A DNA stretch of 64,000 nt, taken from assembly GCF_050122995.1 (NCBI RefSeq), contig NZ_JBNLIA010000011.1, positions 124,001-188,000 on the forward strand, written 5' to 3'. Position numbers and translations under genes: made by a program. This document shows, one piece after another, positions 7,785 to 16,609 of the stretch. Each line of letters opens with the position of its first letter. Positions within the stretch are counted from its first letter, which is position 1. The stretch is from Haloparvum alkalitolerans (GTDB lineage Archaea > Halobacteriota > Halobacteria > Halobacteriales > Haloferacaceae). Below the pieces are notes generated by a model. That model saw only the letters and a list, made by a program, of their open reading frames with translations. It searched no databases and was not told the DNA's origin.

Positions 7785-8402
7785 TCAGGCGATGTCCCGG
7801 CTGGTGTCGATCCGGACGCTCTCCTCGAGGTTCAGCTTCATCGGCTCGTCCAGCGATCCGCCGCCGCGGAACTTCGGGACCGCGAGGCGGTTGATCACCT
7901 CGGTCGGCGTCACCTCCGTCTGGAGGTCGAACACGACGTCGGCGACGTGTTGGGTGATGTCGCGGTTGTTCGCCACCTCCTCGCCCTTCAGGGCGTGGAG
8001 GTAGGCGATGCCGCCGGTGTTGACCATGTGCGTCTGGAGCTCGTTGAGGAACCGCCGGTAGCGCGAGGGCTCGCTTCGCTCCAGCGGGTCGACGGGGTCG
8101 AGGATCAGGTTCGCGCCGTCGGGCAGCGTCGACACCAGCCCGTTCGCCTGGTCGAGCGCCGTCGCGCCCTCGAGTTCGCGAACGGTCGGCGCGTCGGCAC
8201 CCGTGCGCTTGAACCCGTCGCGGACCGCGCTCTCGGACCGGACGCTGGTGAGGTACAGCGTTCCGCGCTCGGCGGCCAACTCCGAGAGGAACAGCTCGGA
8301 CTGGCTCGCCGGCTCCGCACAGAAGGCCACGACGGTCCCGGCCGGAAGCCCGCCGCCGAGGCGGCGGTCGAGAACGGAGATCCCGGTCGGGAGTCTGTTC
8401 AT
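7785..8402 (-). CDS. RAD55/KaiC-like RecA-superfamily ATPase
   Basis: A 205-residue protein opening with MNRLPTGISVLDRRLGGGLPAG, the standard start of the archaeal RAD55/KaiC/GvpD group, but the Walker A position reads GTVVAFCAEPASQSELFL and lacks the GKS/T signature. LILDPVDPLE (Walker B-like) and the C-terminal domain are kept, so nucleotide hydrolysis is doubtful. Haloarchaeal proteins of this kind often serve signalling or regulation. A TATA-like caattaacg (minus sense, 8424-8432) lies about 26 nt upstream. The next gene upstream on the same strand is a MinD-like ATPase. Confidence 0.8.
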   Translation of the reverse strand: MNRLPTGISVLDRRLGGGLPAGTVVAFCAEPASQSELFLSELAAERGTLYLTSVRSESAVRDGFKRTGADAPTVRELEGATALDQANGLVSTLPDGANLILDPVDPLERSEPSRYRRFLNELQTHMVNTGGIAYLHALKGEEVANNRDITQHVADVVFDLQTEVTPTEVINRLAVPKFRGGGSLDEPMKLNLEESVRIDTSRDIA

Positions 8403-8556
8403 GGGCCTCACAAGGACTTCCAGCGTTAATTGTCTATCGGGAGCCAGTGTCAGACCTCCGTCCGACAACCGCCGAGAACCGGGCGAGCGGCCGATCGCCA
8501 CGAGCGGCCGCTCGGTCGCGACCGCCACGGATCGATCGCCGCCGATCGATCGTCGG

Positions 8557-9213
8557 TCAGTCGAGCGACGTCGCCGCCTCGGCGTACGCCGCCCGCGGAC
8601 CCGACCGACCGAGAACGGGCGCTGGAACCGGCGGAACGGCGGTCAGTATCGGACAGCCGAGGAGGTCGGCGACCCCGGAGAGTCGCTTCCGAGCGCGGAC
8701 GAGCACCGTCCCGACCGGCGGCGCATCGAGCGCGCGGGCGAGCGCCGCGGTCTTGACCGTATCCCGAAGCGCAGGCGCGGAGAGCGGCGTCACCAGTACC
8801 GACGCGTCCGCGATCCGGAGCGGCGCCGCGGCGTCCGGTGCGGCCCCGGCCGGACAGTCGAGCAGCACCGGATCCTCGCCGCCGAGGCGGTCCGCGCGCG
8901 AGAACACGGCGGCCGGGTCCGGATCGACCGAGGTACGGGGTGCCGGAACGACCCGCACCGAGCGGGTCGCCTCGGTCGGGGGCGGTGCGTCATCGCCCCC
9001 TGGAACCGCGAGGGGGAATTCTCGCGGCACGGCGTTCGCGGCCGCCGTGAGCGCCGCCGCAGTCGGATCGCGGTCGACGCCCGCAAGCGCGTGCAGGTTC
9101 GGGAGATCCCAGTCGGCGTCGACGACGGTCGGAGTCCCCGGCAGTGCCGCCGCCAGCCCGAGCGCGGTCGTCGTCTTGCCGGCGCCGCCCTTCCCGCCTG
9201 CGATGGCGATCAT
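8557..9213 (-). CDS. MinD/ParA-family ATPase
   Basis: 218 residues. The deviant Walker A motif GGKGGAGKTT with its signature lysine is at residues 7-16, followed by VVDADWDLPNLHALAGV and PVLLDCPAGAAPDAAAPLRIAD (switch II-like). Haloarchaea carry several MinD homologues; some help position motility and chemotaxis machinery. The C-terminal membrane-targeting helix of bacterial MinD is not evident. It lies in line with the RAD55-like gene downstream and the YlbF-like gene upstream; joint function is inference. Confidence 0.85.
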   Translation of the reverse strand: MIAIAGGKGGAGKTTTALGLAAALPGTPTVVDADWDLPNLHALAGVDRDPTAAALTAAANAVPREFPLAVPGGDDAPPPTEATRSVRVVPAPRTSVDPDPAAVFSRADRLGGEDPVLLDCPAGAAPDAAAPLRIADASVLVTPLSAPALRDTVKTAALARALDAPPVGTVLVRARKRLSGVADLLGCPILTAVPPVPAPVLGRSGPRAAYAEAATSLD

Positions 9214-9333
9214 GGGCGGTGTGGCGCGCTATCGGACAAAAGGGTCGGGACGGAAAGCGACGGTGCGGTGAGGCGGGCCTGGAAAAGCGAGGGGCAAAGC
9301 GGAGCGCCGAACCGACCGGCGCGCCGAGCGTCG

Positions 9334-9708
9334 TCAGTCCTGACAGCAGCCGCCGGCCTGGCCGCCGAAGTCGACGTCGAGCGGCGCGGAGATGGCCTCG
9401 TTGACCGTCTCCAGCGTCTCGTCGAGCTCCTCCTGCGCCTCGAGGAACTCGCTCATGACCGGCATGGAGTGGAGCTCCTCCTGTGCGCTCTGGACCTCGT
9501 GGAGGTCGGACTGCGTGGCCTGTCCGCTGCCGCGAGCGGCCATGAACTCCTCGCGGAGGCGCTCGAACTCCTCGATCTGCGCCTGGACCTCCTCGTCGCG
9601 CTGGACCGCCTCGCGGGCTTCCTCGAAGCGCCGGTACTCCGGCGTCTTCGCGATGCGTTCGCCCAGTTCGCGACCGAGGTCCTCGATGGTCACCTGTTCC
9701 GCACTCAT
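9334..9708 (-). CDS. YlbF/YmcA-family regulator with C-terminal Cys pair
   Basis: 124 residues, almost wholly helical: EDLGRELGERIAKTPEYRRFEEAREAVQ, then EEVQAQIEEFERLREEFMAARG and LHSMPVMSEFLEAQEELDETLETVNEAI, the pattern of the DUF964 (YlbF/YmcA) family. The tail ends GGCCQD. In Bacillus subtilis the YlbF-YmcA-YaaT complex affects RNA processing and binds iron-sulfur clusters, so the Cys pair is worth noting, but no archaeal role is implied. ATG 9708 is the family start; the frame's upstream part is arginine-rich and not coding. Confidence 0.85.
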   Translation of the reverse strand: MSAEQVTIEDLGRELGERIAKTPEYRRFEEAREAVQRDEEVQAQIEEFERLREEFMAARGSGQATQSDLHEVQSAQEELHSMPVMSEFLEAQEELDETLETVNEAISAPLDVDFGGQAGGCCQD

Positions 9709-9848
9709 GGTTTCGGGTTCGGCCGCGATCCGTTTGAAGGTGCCGAAAGGGGTCGGTGCGGCCGGGGATCGGTCGCTGTGCGGCCGACGCTCGGTCGCGG
9801 TAGCCTCGTCGGCGAAACGCTTGTGTCCCGTCGAACCAACCGTGTACC

Positions 9849-11129
9849 GTGCCACCAGTCCCCGCGGACGTGCTCGCGCGGCGGTTCCGACGCCTCTCCG
9901 CGAGCGACCGCCGACGCTTCCTCGCGGCGCTGTGGGCGGCACGCGGGTACGACACCGAAGTCTCCGAGGACGGCATCGTGCGGGCGACGACGGGCGGGCG
10001 CACCGTCCGCGTCGACGTCGCCGGGCTGCTGTCGCCGGCGTCCCCCGAAGCGGACGTCGTCGTCGGTACTCGATCCTCGGACCGACTCCGGCGGCGCGCC
10101 ACGGAGGCGGACGCCGAGTTCCTCGACCCCCACGACCTGCGCGACATGCTGTGCTTCGGCGTCGACCGCGCGGAGGGGATTCGGGTCGGCGAGGAACGCC
10201 TCGGACTCGACCCCTGGGTCGATCCTGAACCGGCGACTGCGACGGGGAAGTCGGTCCCACGCCGCATCGCGGTCGTCGCGGTGCTGCTGCTCGCGGCGGC
10301 GACGCTGCTCGCGGTGTCCGGCGTGGGCGTTCCGCTCCTCGACGGCGCGGGCGGCGGCGGCGCGGAGTTCGGAACGCCGGGCCCGGCCGGGGAGACGACC
10401 GTCGTCTCGACCGCCGCATCCGGGGAGAACAGCGTCGCGGGAGACCCGTCGAACGCGAGCCTCTACTCGCCGGGGCTGAACGCGTCGGGAGTCTCGAGCG
10501 TTTCGACGGTCGTCGGGACGCACCTCTACCGGACGCAGCAAGCGCCGCGGAATCTCTCGATGACGTACGTCGGCCCGGCCGAGGACCCCCTGCTCGCCGG
10601 GGTCGTCCGGCACGAGTCGACGGCGTCGATCTACACCGCGGAGCGGTTTCTGCTGTCGGCGCGCAGCTACGAGACGAACGGCGAGAACGCGACGCCGACC
10701 CGCACGACGGACGCGTGGGCAGACGGCGAACGCGTCCATCGGCTGACGAACGGAACCGTCGCGGAGCGCCGCTACGGGACGCGACCGCTCGGCGAGTACT
10801 CGCTCGTCGACGCCTACGAGTCGTTCGTCGTCGACCGCCTCCGCGAACTGCTGACGGCCGAGGAAACGACGGTCAGTACGTCGAGCGACCGCGAGAACTC
10901 GCTCGTCATCGTGACCGGAACCGGGGCCTCACACGGCCTCGCCGTCAACGCGACCGACTACCGCGCTACCGCCTTCCTCACGCCGCAGGGACGGCTCGTT
11001 CGCCTGACCGTGAGCTACGTCCACGCGCCGACCGGCGCCGAGGTTCGAGTCGACGTGGCGTACAGCGATTTCGGCACCGTGTCCCCGCCGCGCGAGCCCG
11101 ACTGGGTGACCGAGCCGCGGTGGGAGTGA
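9849..11129 (+). CDS. Membrane-anchored hypothetical protein
   Basis: 426 residues from GTG 9849. Residues 1-115 form a small cytoplasmic domain (RRFLAALWAARGYDTEVSEDG, later FLDPHDLRDMLCFGVDR) that faintly resembles the restriction-endonuclease-like Mrr fold; I cannot confirm catalytic residues. A transmembrane helix lies around 138-160, after a basic PRR. The remaining 260 residues should be outside the cell: several NxS/T sites and a beta-rich region with repeated YRTQ, YTAERF and LVRLTVSY segments like haloarchaeal cell-surface domains. Function is unknown; the domain pairing is unusual. Confidence 0.75.
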   Translation: MPPVPADVLARRFRRLSASDRRRFLAALWAARGYDTEVSEDGIVRATTGGRTVRVDVAGLLSPASPEADVVVGTRSSDRLRRRATEADAEFLDPHDLRDMLCFGVDRAEGIRVGEERLGLDPWVDPEPATATGKSVPRRIAVVAVLLLAAATLLAVSGVGVPLLDGAGGGGAEFGTPGPAGETTVVSTAASGENSVAGDPSNASLYSPGLNASGVSSVSTVVGTHLYRTQQAPRNLSMTYVGPAEDPLLAGVVRHESTASIYTAERFLLSARSYETNGENATPTRTTDAWADGERVHRLTNGTVAERRYGTRPLGEYSLVDAYESFVVDRLRELLTAEETTVSTSSDRENSLVIVTGTGASHGLAVNATDYRATAFLTPQGRLVRLTVSYVHAPTGAEVRVDVAYSDFGTVSPPREPDWVTEPRWE

Positions 11130-11180
11130 CACCGGCACTGACCGCGCGGTATCGGTCCACCGGCAGCGGCCACACCGACG

Positions 11181-11843
11181 TCAGTAGTGCTCCTCGACGA
11201 ACGCGACCAGGTCGGCGAGCTCGTCCGGGCCGATGCCGTGGCCGGCCTGGTACGTCTCGAAGGTCACGTCCGCTCCGACCTCCCGGAGTCGCTCCGCGGC
11301 CGTTTCGGCGCGCGTGACCGGAATGACGCGGTCCCCCTCGCCGGCGCCGACGAACACCGGTGCGCCCTCGATGTCGTCCGGATCGAGGTCCGCGTGGCTG
11401 TCCGCGAGATACCCGTGGAGCGCAGCGACCCACCGGTAGCGGCCGGGGTTCTCCAACAGGAGGCTCATGCTGGTGATCGCGCCCTGACTGAACCCGAGCA
11501 GTCCGAGGCGGTCGGGATCGAGGTCGAACGCCTCGACCGCCGCGTCGACGCTCTCGGCCACCAGGTCGAGGCTCCGTCGGAACTGCTCGGCGTGGGGCTG
11601 GCTCTCGTGGAGCCCCCCGCCGGACAGGTCGAGTTCGTACCACGTGTAGCCGCCCTGCAGGCGGTCGGGCGCACGCAGGCTCACGACGTGCATGTCGTCG
11701 GGGAGTTCGCGCGCCACCGGCAGCAGGTCCTCCTCGTCCGCACCGCGGCCGTGCAGCACGAAGACGGCCGGGGCGTTCGCGGGCGCGTCGTCCGGCGCGA
11801 CGTGGATGTGGGTCAGCGGGATCTCCGCATCGGTCTCGCTCAT
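11181..11843 (-). CDS. Alpha/beta hydrolase, carboxylesterase/phospholipase type
   Basis: 220 residues of the compact carboxylesterase (predicted hydrolase/phospholipase) family. The nucleophile elbow is GFSQG near residue 118, the acid is in GAGEGDRVIP, and the histidine is in YQAGHGIGPDEL. FVLHGRGADEEDLLPVAREL forms the oxyanion-side loop. Members hydrolyse short carboxylic esters. ATG 11843 gives the normal family length. Three 23-bp direct repeats lie just upstream at 11873-11940. Confidence 0.88.
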   Translation of the reverse strand: MSETDAEIPLTHIHVAPDDAPANAPAVFVLHGRGADEEDLLPVARELPDDMHVVSLRAPDRLQGGYTWYELDLSGGGLHESQPHAEQFRRSLDLVAESVDAAVEAFDLDPDRLGLLGFSQGAITSMSLLLENPGRYRWVAALHGYLADSHADLDPDDIEGAPVFVGAGEGDRVIPVTRAETAAERLREVGADVTFETYQAGHGIGPDELADLVAFVEEHY

Positions 11844-11872
11844 GGGTCCCGTTCGGACGCACGGGGCATGTC

Positions 11873-11940
11873 GGTGTCGCTCGCGGAAACGGGCTGGTGT
11901 CGCTCGCGGAAACGGGCTGGTGCCGCTCGCGGAACCGCCC
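11873..11940. repeat. 23-bp direct repeat, three copies
   Basis: Units of ggtgtcgctcgcggaaacgggct start at 11873, 11896 and 11919; the first two agree in all 23 bases and the third has diverged (ggtgccgctcgcggaaccgcc). They sit 30 nt upstream of the esterase gene start, between it and the divergent gene at 12095. Confidence 0.85.
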
Positions 11941-12094
11941 GTCCGTCGCAGTCCGGGGCCGCTCTCGTGTCGGTCGCGATCCCGTGCGGTTCCGGCAGTT
12001 CTGGGGCCATAAATGCCGCAAAAACGGTTCGAACGGATCGAACGAACCGCAACGGTCGGCCCGCTTGAAGTGGTGTGCGCGCACCGTCGGAAGC

Positions 12095-12673
12095 ATGGAG
12101 TGGGACGGGTCGGTCGTCGTGGCGGTGGAGAACGAGCGGACGCGCCGGCGCATCGAGACCGCGCTGTCGGACCGCGAGATAGAGGTCCGCGATCCGGCCG
12201 AGTGGTCGGTGGGCGACGAGCGCGCGCGACCGGGCGTCGCCGTGGTCGAGGCGGACGCCGCGCCGCAGTGCGACGACGGGACGGGTCGGGACGACGCGAC
12301 GAGTCGGGACGACGCGGACGACGCGGACGACGCGGACGACGCGGCGGACCGGGACGGGGGAGGCGACGCGGTGGTGGTGGTGACCCGCGGGACGGCCGAC
12401 GACCGATGCCGGACGCTCTCTCGTCCCGTCGGCCCCAACGTGGTTCGTGCAGCCGTCGACCGTGCGGCGCGGCGCGTCGCTTACGCCGAGGGGCTCGACG
12501 CGTTGGCGACCGCCGCGACGACCTCGGCGCGGACGGGGGACGACACCGCGGGTTCCCAGGTGCCGTCGGCCGGGTTCGCTCCCACCGCCGCCCGGCTCGA
12601 TGAGGTCCTCGCGGAGTTCGACCACGAGGACTTCGTGGCCGCGTTCCGAACCGCGGTTGGCGAAGCCCACTGA
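12095..12673 (+). CDS. Receiver-like/HalX-like protein, degenerate
   Basis: 192 residues. The N-terminal part (SVVVAVENERTRRRIETAL) looks like the first strand and helix of a response-regulator receiver; the strand-3 position, VAVVEADA, has no clear phospho-acceptor Asp, and an Asp/Ala repeat (DDADDADDADD) follows. VVVVTRG resembles strand 4, RPVG resembles the conserved Lys-Pro with Arg for Lys, and AAVDRAARRVAYAEGLDALATAAT resembles the HalX helix that ends many haloarchaeal regulators. I infer a receiver relic with HalX. Similarity is modest and needs a profile search. Confidence 0.6.
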   Translation: MEWDGSVVVAVENERTRRRIETALSDREIEVRDPAEWSVGDERARPGVAVVEADAAPQCDDGTGRDDATSRDDADDADDADDAADRDGGGDAVVVVTRGTADDRCRTLSRPVGPNVVRAAVDRAARRVAYAEGLDALATAATTSARTGDDTAGSQVPSAGFAPTAARLDEVLAEFDHEDFVAAFRTAVGEAH

Positions 12674-12864
12674 ACGGCGGGGAGGCTCGCGCCGCCGCGG
12701 GACCGAGTCGCGGCGAGGATCGACCGCGGGGTCGGGGCGCCCGGGTCCGACCGCGGTCCGAGCCCGACCGCGGTCCGAGAGAACGTCTGTCCGAGAGCGT
12801 GAGGCGGTCGCACGGCGGCGCACGGAGCGCGCTACTTAACCGTCGCGGGTCGCAAGTCGGGGGC

Positions 12865-13908
12865 ATGAGCGGTGGGTCCACGGAAGGCGATCTCACGAAG
12901 ACCGGGATGGCCCTGAAACACGACCGAGAATGGGACTACGAACTCGAGCGCATCCTCGAGGAGATCGACGAGCGCGACGCGACGAAGGTCGGGCTGCAGT
13001 TCCCCGAGGGGCTCAAGCGCCGCGGCCCGAAGGTGGCCGACGACCTGCGCGAACTGGCGCCCGACGACGTGACGTTCATGTTGTCCGGCCAGCCCTGCTA
13101 CGGCGCCTGCGACCTCGACACCTACCTGATGCGGCGGACCGACGTGTTCGTCCACTTCGGCCACACGCCGATGAAGGAGTCGGACAAGATCATCTACGTC
13201 CCCCTGTTCTCCAACGTCGACCCCTTCTCGATCATGGAGGAGTCGCTGGAGGAGCTCGCGGACCCCGACGACGACCCCGACGTGGGCCTCGTGACGACGG
13301 CCCAGCACATGAACCGGTTCGAGGAGATGACGGAGTGGCTGGAGGAGCGCGGCTACGAGGTCCACACCCGGCGCGGCGACGACCGCCTCACGAAGGAGGG
13401 ACAGGTGCTCGGCTGCAACTACGCCTCCGCGGACATCGACGCCGACCAGGTCCTGTACGTCGGCGGCGGGAAGTTCCACCCCCTCGGGCTGGCGATGGAA
13501 CACCCCGACAAGACCGTCGTCATCGCGGACCCGGTCAACAACGTCGTGAAGATCGCGGACCACGAGAAGTTCCTCAAGCAGCGCTACGGCGCCGTCCACC
13601 GCGCGATGGACGCCGAGAAGTGGGGCGTCATCTTCTGTACCAAGATCGGGCAGGGGCGCTGGGAGCAGGCCAAGGAGATCGTCGACAACAACGACGACGC
13701 GTACCTGATCACGATGGACGAGGTGACGCCGGACCGCCTGCGCAACTTCGACATGGACGCGTTCGTCAACACCGGCTGCCCGCGGATCACGACGGACGAC
13801 GGCCCGCGGTTCCACAAGCCGATGTTGACCCCAGGCGAGTACGAGGCCGCGATCGGGGAGCGCCCCCTCGACGAGATCGAGTTCGACACGTTCCACGGCA
13901 CCTGGTAG
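12865..13908 (+). CDS. dph2: 2-(3-amino-3-carboxypropyl)histidine synthase (diphthamide synthesis)
   Basis: 347 residues. Dph2 carries out the first step of diphthamide formation on elongation factor 2, using a [4Fe-4S] cluster and S-adenosylmethionine. The three cluster cysteines, one per domain, are visible in SGQPCYGACDLD, LGCNYASADID and NTGCPRITTDD. Other matches are VGLQFPEGLKRR near residue 45, HFGHTPM near 105 and YVGGGKFHPLG near 200. ATG 12865 lies about 31 nt after a TATA-like ctacttaac. Confidence 0.95.
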   Translation: MSGGSTEGDLTKTGMALKHDREWDYELERILEEIDERDATKVGLQFPEGLKRRGPKVADDLRELAPDDVTFMLSGQPCYGACDLDTYLMRRTDVFVHFGHTPMKESDKIIYVPLFSNVDPFSIMEESLEELADPDDDPDVGLVTTAQHMNRFEEMTEWLEERGYEVHTRRGDDRLTKEGQVLGCNYASADIDADQVLYVGGGKFHPLGLAMEHPDKTVVIADPVNNVVKIADHEKFLKQRYGAVHRAMDAEKWGVIFCTKIGQGRWEQAKEIVDNNDDAYLITMDEVTPDRLRNFDMDAFVNTGCPRITTDDGPRFHKPMLTPGEYEAAIGERPLDEIEFDTFHGTW

Positions 13909-14056
13909 GCAGGTCGCCGCCGTCTTCGACCCTCGAGAGACGCGTTTTCTCCGCAGTTCGAGTTCCGTAACGCGCGGTTCCGAACGCCGTCCTGTCCGCA
14001 GAACCACGGCACTCCGGAGGGGAACTTTGAAGAATCCGGTGGGAGAGTAGCCGGAC

Positions 14057-14674
14057 ATGGTCCCCCTCTCCATGCTGACGGACCTCCCGGTCGCCGCCGC
14101 CGCGGTGCTGGGACAGACACAGCCACCGACCGGACCCACCTCGCCGACGGCGGGGCTGGAGTGGCACATCCGGTTGGCGATCAGCTTCGTCGTCTCGTTC
14201 GTCGTGAGCGCGGTCGTCGCGGGCATCGTCTACGGCGTCAGTCCCGGCTTCACCGAGGACGGCGTCCGCGAGGTCCGCGAGGACCCCGTGGGCACGTTCC
14301 TGACCGGCCTGATCGCCAACGTGGTCATCATCATCGCGGCGGTGCTTCTGTCGATCACCGTCATCGGCCTGCTGGTGGTGATCCCCGGGATATTCGTGCT
14401 GATCTTCCTCGGGATCGCGGGCAACGCGGTCGGCACGATCGCGCTCGGCGCGGCGCTCACCGCGAACGGCGCCGGCGTCGGGGAGGCGGGGAAGTCGATC
14501 CTCGTCGGCGCCCTGACGCTCGCGGTCGTCGGCCTTATCCCCGTGGTCGGCGGGATCTTCTCGTTCCTCGTCTCGACGGCCGGCTTCGGCTACGTGATCA
14601 ACTACCTGCTGGAGCGCCGCCGCGAACGCAAGAACGGCGGGGCCTCGTCGGACGCCCCGAGCGCCGGCGTCTGA
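14057..14674 (+). CDS. Integral membrane protein, unknown function
   Basis: 205 residues with about four membrane segments (around 36-58, 82-108, 110-140 and 155-185), then a basic ERRRERKN tail. A TATA-like aactttgaag is about 30 nt before ATG 14057; ATG 14072 is an in-frame alternative. Sequence such as IGLLVVIPGIFVLIFLGIAG resembles the membrane half of several haloarchaeal hypothetical proteins. No function can be assigned. Confidence 0.7.
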   Translation: MVPLSMLTDLPVAAAAVLGQTQPPTGPTSPTAGLEWHIRLAISFVVSFVVSAVVAGIVYGVSPGFTEDGVREVREDPVGTFLTGLIANVVIIIAAVLLSITVIGLLVVIPGIFVLIFLGIAGNAVGTIALGAALTANGAGVGEAGKSILVGALTLAVVGLIPVVGGIFSFLVSTAGFGYVINYLLERRRERKNGGASSDAPSAGV

Positions 14675-14727
14675 ACCGGCGGGCGCTTTTGCCGGTCCCG
14701 GCGGTCGACGCTGCGACGGTCGCCGGA

Positions 14728-14991
14728 TCAGGCGTCGCCGTCGGACTGTCCCGGCTCGCCGACCGCCTCGACCGGGAGCACGTTCTGAAGGGCGTCGAAC
14801 AGGTCCCCCGGGTCGTCGAACGCGTCCGGATTCGTGTCGTCGACCAGTTCGCCGAGGTTCGCCTGTCCGTCGGCGAAGGTGATCGTGACCTCGTGGAGCT
14901 GGACCGCCGCCTCGTCGCGATGGACCGGGTACGACAGCTCCGCGAGCCGGTTCTGCACCCTGCTTAGTTTGATAGTTTCTCCCATACTCAT
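14728..14991 (-). CDS. DUF5789 family protein
   Basis: 87 residues. The pattern KLSRVQNRLAELSYPVHRDEA, then FADGQANLGELV and LFDALQNVLPVEAVGEPG, is that of the small haloarchaeal DUF5789 family, whose function is unknown. ATG 14991 or ATG 14985 may be the start (MSMGET or MGET). Confidence 0.75.
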   Translation of the reverse strand: MSMGETIKLSRVQNRLAELSYPVHRDEAAVQLHEVTITFADGQANLGELVDDTNPDAFDDPGDLFDALQNVLPVEAVGEPGQSDGDA

Positions 14992-15068
14992 GTGTTTGAC
15001 ACCCCGCCACTTAGCTTCGCTGGCGTTCGCGGGCGCTCGCGGCGAGTGCGGGTCCGCGTTTCGGTCCT

Positions 15069-15119
15069 CGCAGCGGCCGCTCCGCATCGCACCCCGCAGC
15101 GGCCGCTCCGCATCGCACC
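15069..15119. repeat. 26-bp tandem repeat, two copies
   Basis: cgcagcggccgctccgcatcgcacc occurs at 15069 and 15095 with a 26-bp period. It lies in the gap between the divergent DUF5789 and MFS genes, upstream of the MFS TATA-like box at 15142-15150. Confidence 0.85.
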
Positions 15120-15141
15120 GGCCGCGTCGGCTTCAGAAGGG

Positions 15142-15150
15142 CCTTTACCC
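15142..15150 (+). promoter_or_regulatory. TATA-like element of MFS transporter gene
   Basis: cctttaccc is centred 27 nt before ATG 15173, consistent with a leaderless transcript. Confidence 0.45.
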
Positions 15151-15172
15151 GACCCGTCGAATCGGGGCGTAG

Positions 15173-16498
15173 ATGGGCCTCCCTCTGCCGTCGTTCGTCA
15201 CGGACACGGACCGGCGCGTGATCGTCCTCGCGCTGGCGCGAATGGTCGGCGCAGTCGGTAACTCCTTCCTCATCGTCGTGTTGCCGCTGTACATCGCCAG
15301 CGAGGCGGTCGACGTGGAGGCGCTGCTCGGAACGACGGTCGGAACCGGGGCGCTCGCGGTCACGCTGACGGAGCCGCTACTGATCGGCGTCGTGCTCTCG
15401 CTGTTCGGCTTCCTCAACAGCCTCTCGCAGCCGTTCACGGGGCGCCTCTCCGACCGCATGGGGCGCCGCAAGCCGTTCATCCTCGCGGGGATCGCGCTCC
15501 TGGGCACCGCGAGCGGGCTGTACGTGCTCGCGTCGAACTACTACGCGCTCGTCGTCCTGCGAGCGCTGCAGGGGCTCGGCGCGGCGCTTACTATCCCCGC
15601 GACGGTCGCGCTCGTCAACGAGTACGCCGCCTCCGCGAACGAGCGCGGCGGCAACTTCGGCGTGTTCAACACCTTCCGACTGATCGGCTTCGGCTTCGGG
15701 CCGGTGCTCGCGGGCGGGGTCGTCTCCGCGGGCCCGTACGACCTCGGCGTCGTGGGCATCGACCTCGTCGTCTCGGGCTTTAACGCCGCCTTCGTCGCGG
15801 CGTGTGCGGGCGCGTACCTCTCGTTCGGCCTCGTCGCGCTGCTGGTCAACGACGCCGCCAGCTCCGCCGAAGCAGCCGGCGACGACCTCTCGGTCCGGAT
15901 CCGGGGCGAGGGGCAACTGCTCGACCCCGTGTTCGCGCTCGGGCTGGCGACCATCGCGATGGGGATCTGCATCGCGCTGTACGCCACGCTGCAGGTGCAG
16001 GTGAACGCCCGACTCGACCAGGCGCCGGTGTGGTTCGGCGCGCAGTTCGCGGCCGTCACCATCTCGAACGTCCTCCTCCAGGTGCCGGTGGGCCGCGCTG
16101 CCGACCGGATCGGCCGACGGCCGTTCCTGCTGGCGGGCTTCGCGCTGTTGATCCCCTCGACGCTGCTGCAGGGGGTCGTGCTCTCGCCGGTTTCGATGAT
16201 GGCCGTTCGGCTCGTGCAGGGCGTCGCGGTCGCGTTCGTCTTCGCGCCCTCGCTGGCGCTGGCGGGCGACCTCGCACGCGAGGGCGAGTCCGGGTCCACG
16301 CTGTCGATCCTCACGATGGGGTTCGGCTTCGGCGTCGCGCTCGGCCCGCTCGTGTCCGGGTTTCTCGTCACCGGGTCGTTCCTGGCGCCGTTCGCGCTCG
16401 GTGCGGTCCTGGCGGTGGTCGCGCTCGCCGCGGTCGTGACCCAGGTCGAGGAGACGCTGGATACGGACGGTTCCGAGAGCGAGCCGGCGGGTGGATAA
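15173..16498 (+). CDS. MFS transporter
   Basis: 441 residues with about 12 hydrophobic segments in two halves. Loop 2-3 has the MFS motif GRLSDRMGRRKPF near residue 92, and loop 8-9 has a second copy, VPVGRAADRIGRRPF, near 310. The central cytoplasmic loop (AASSAEAAGDDLSVRIRGEGQ) separates the halves. The substrate is unknown; the family includes drug and small-solute exporters. Confidence 0.9.
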   Translation: MGLPLPSFVTDTDRRVIVLALARMVGAVGNSFLIVVLPLYIASEAVDVEALLGTTVGTGALAVTLTEPLLIGVVLSLFGFLNSLSQPFTGRLSDRMGRRKPFILAGIALLGTASGLYVLASNYYALVVLRALQGLGAALTIPATVALVNEYAASANERGGNFGVFNTFRLIGFGFGPVLAGGVVSAGPYDLGVVGIDLVVSGFNAAFVAACAGAYLSFGLVALLVNDAASSAEAAGDDLSVRIRGEGQLLDPVFALGLATIAMGICIALYATLQVQVNARLDQAPVWFGAQFAAVTISNVLLQVPVGRAADRIGRRPFLLAGFALLIPSTLLQGVVLSPVSMMAVRLVQGVAVAFVFAPSLALAGDLAREGESGSTLSILTMGFGFGVALGPLVSGFLVTGSFLAPFALGAVLAVVALAAVVTQVEETLDTDGSESEPAGG

Positions 16499-16609
16499 CC
16501 GGGGGCAGGGGAGAGGCACCCCGAAATCGGTACCGTAGATGTCGACGCGCGGCCCCCGACCACGCCGGCATCGAAACCCGGATGGGGGCGGCACGCCTCC
16601 GCACGATAA

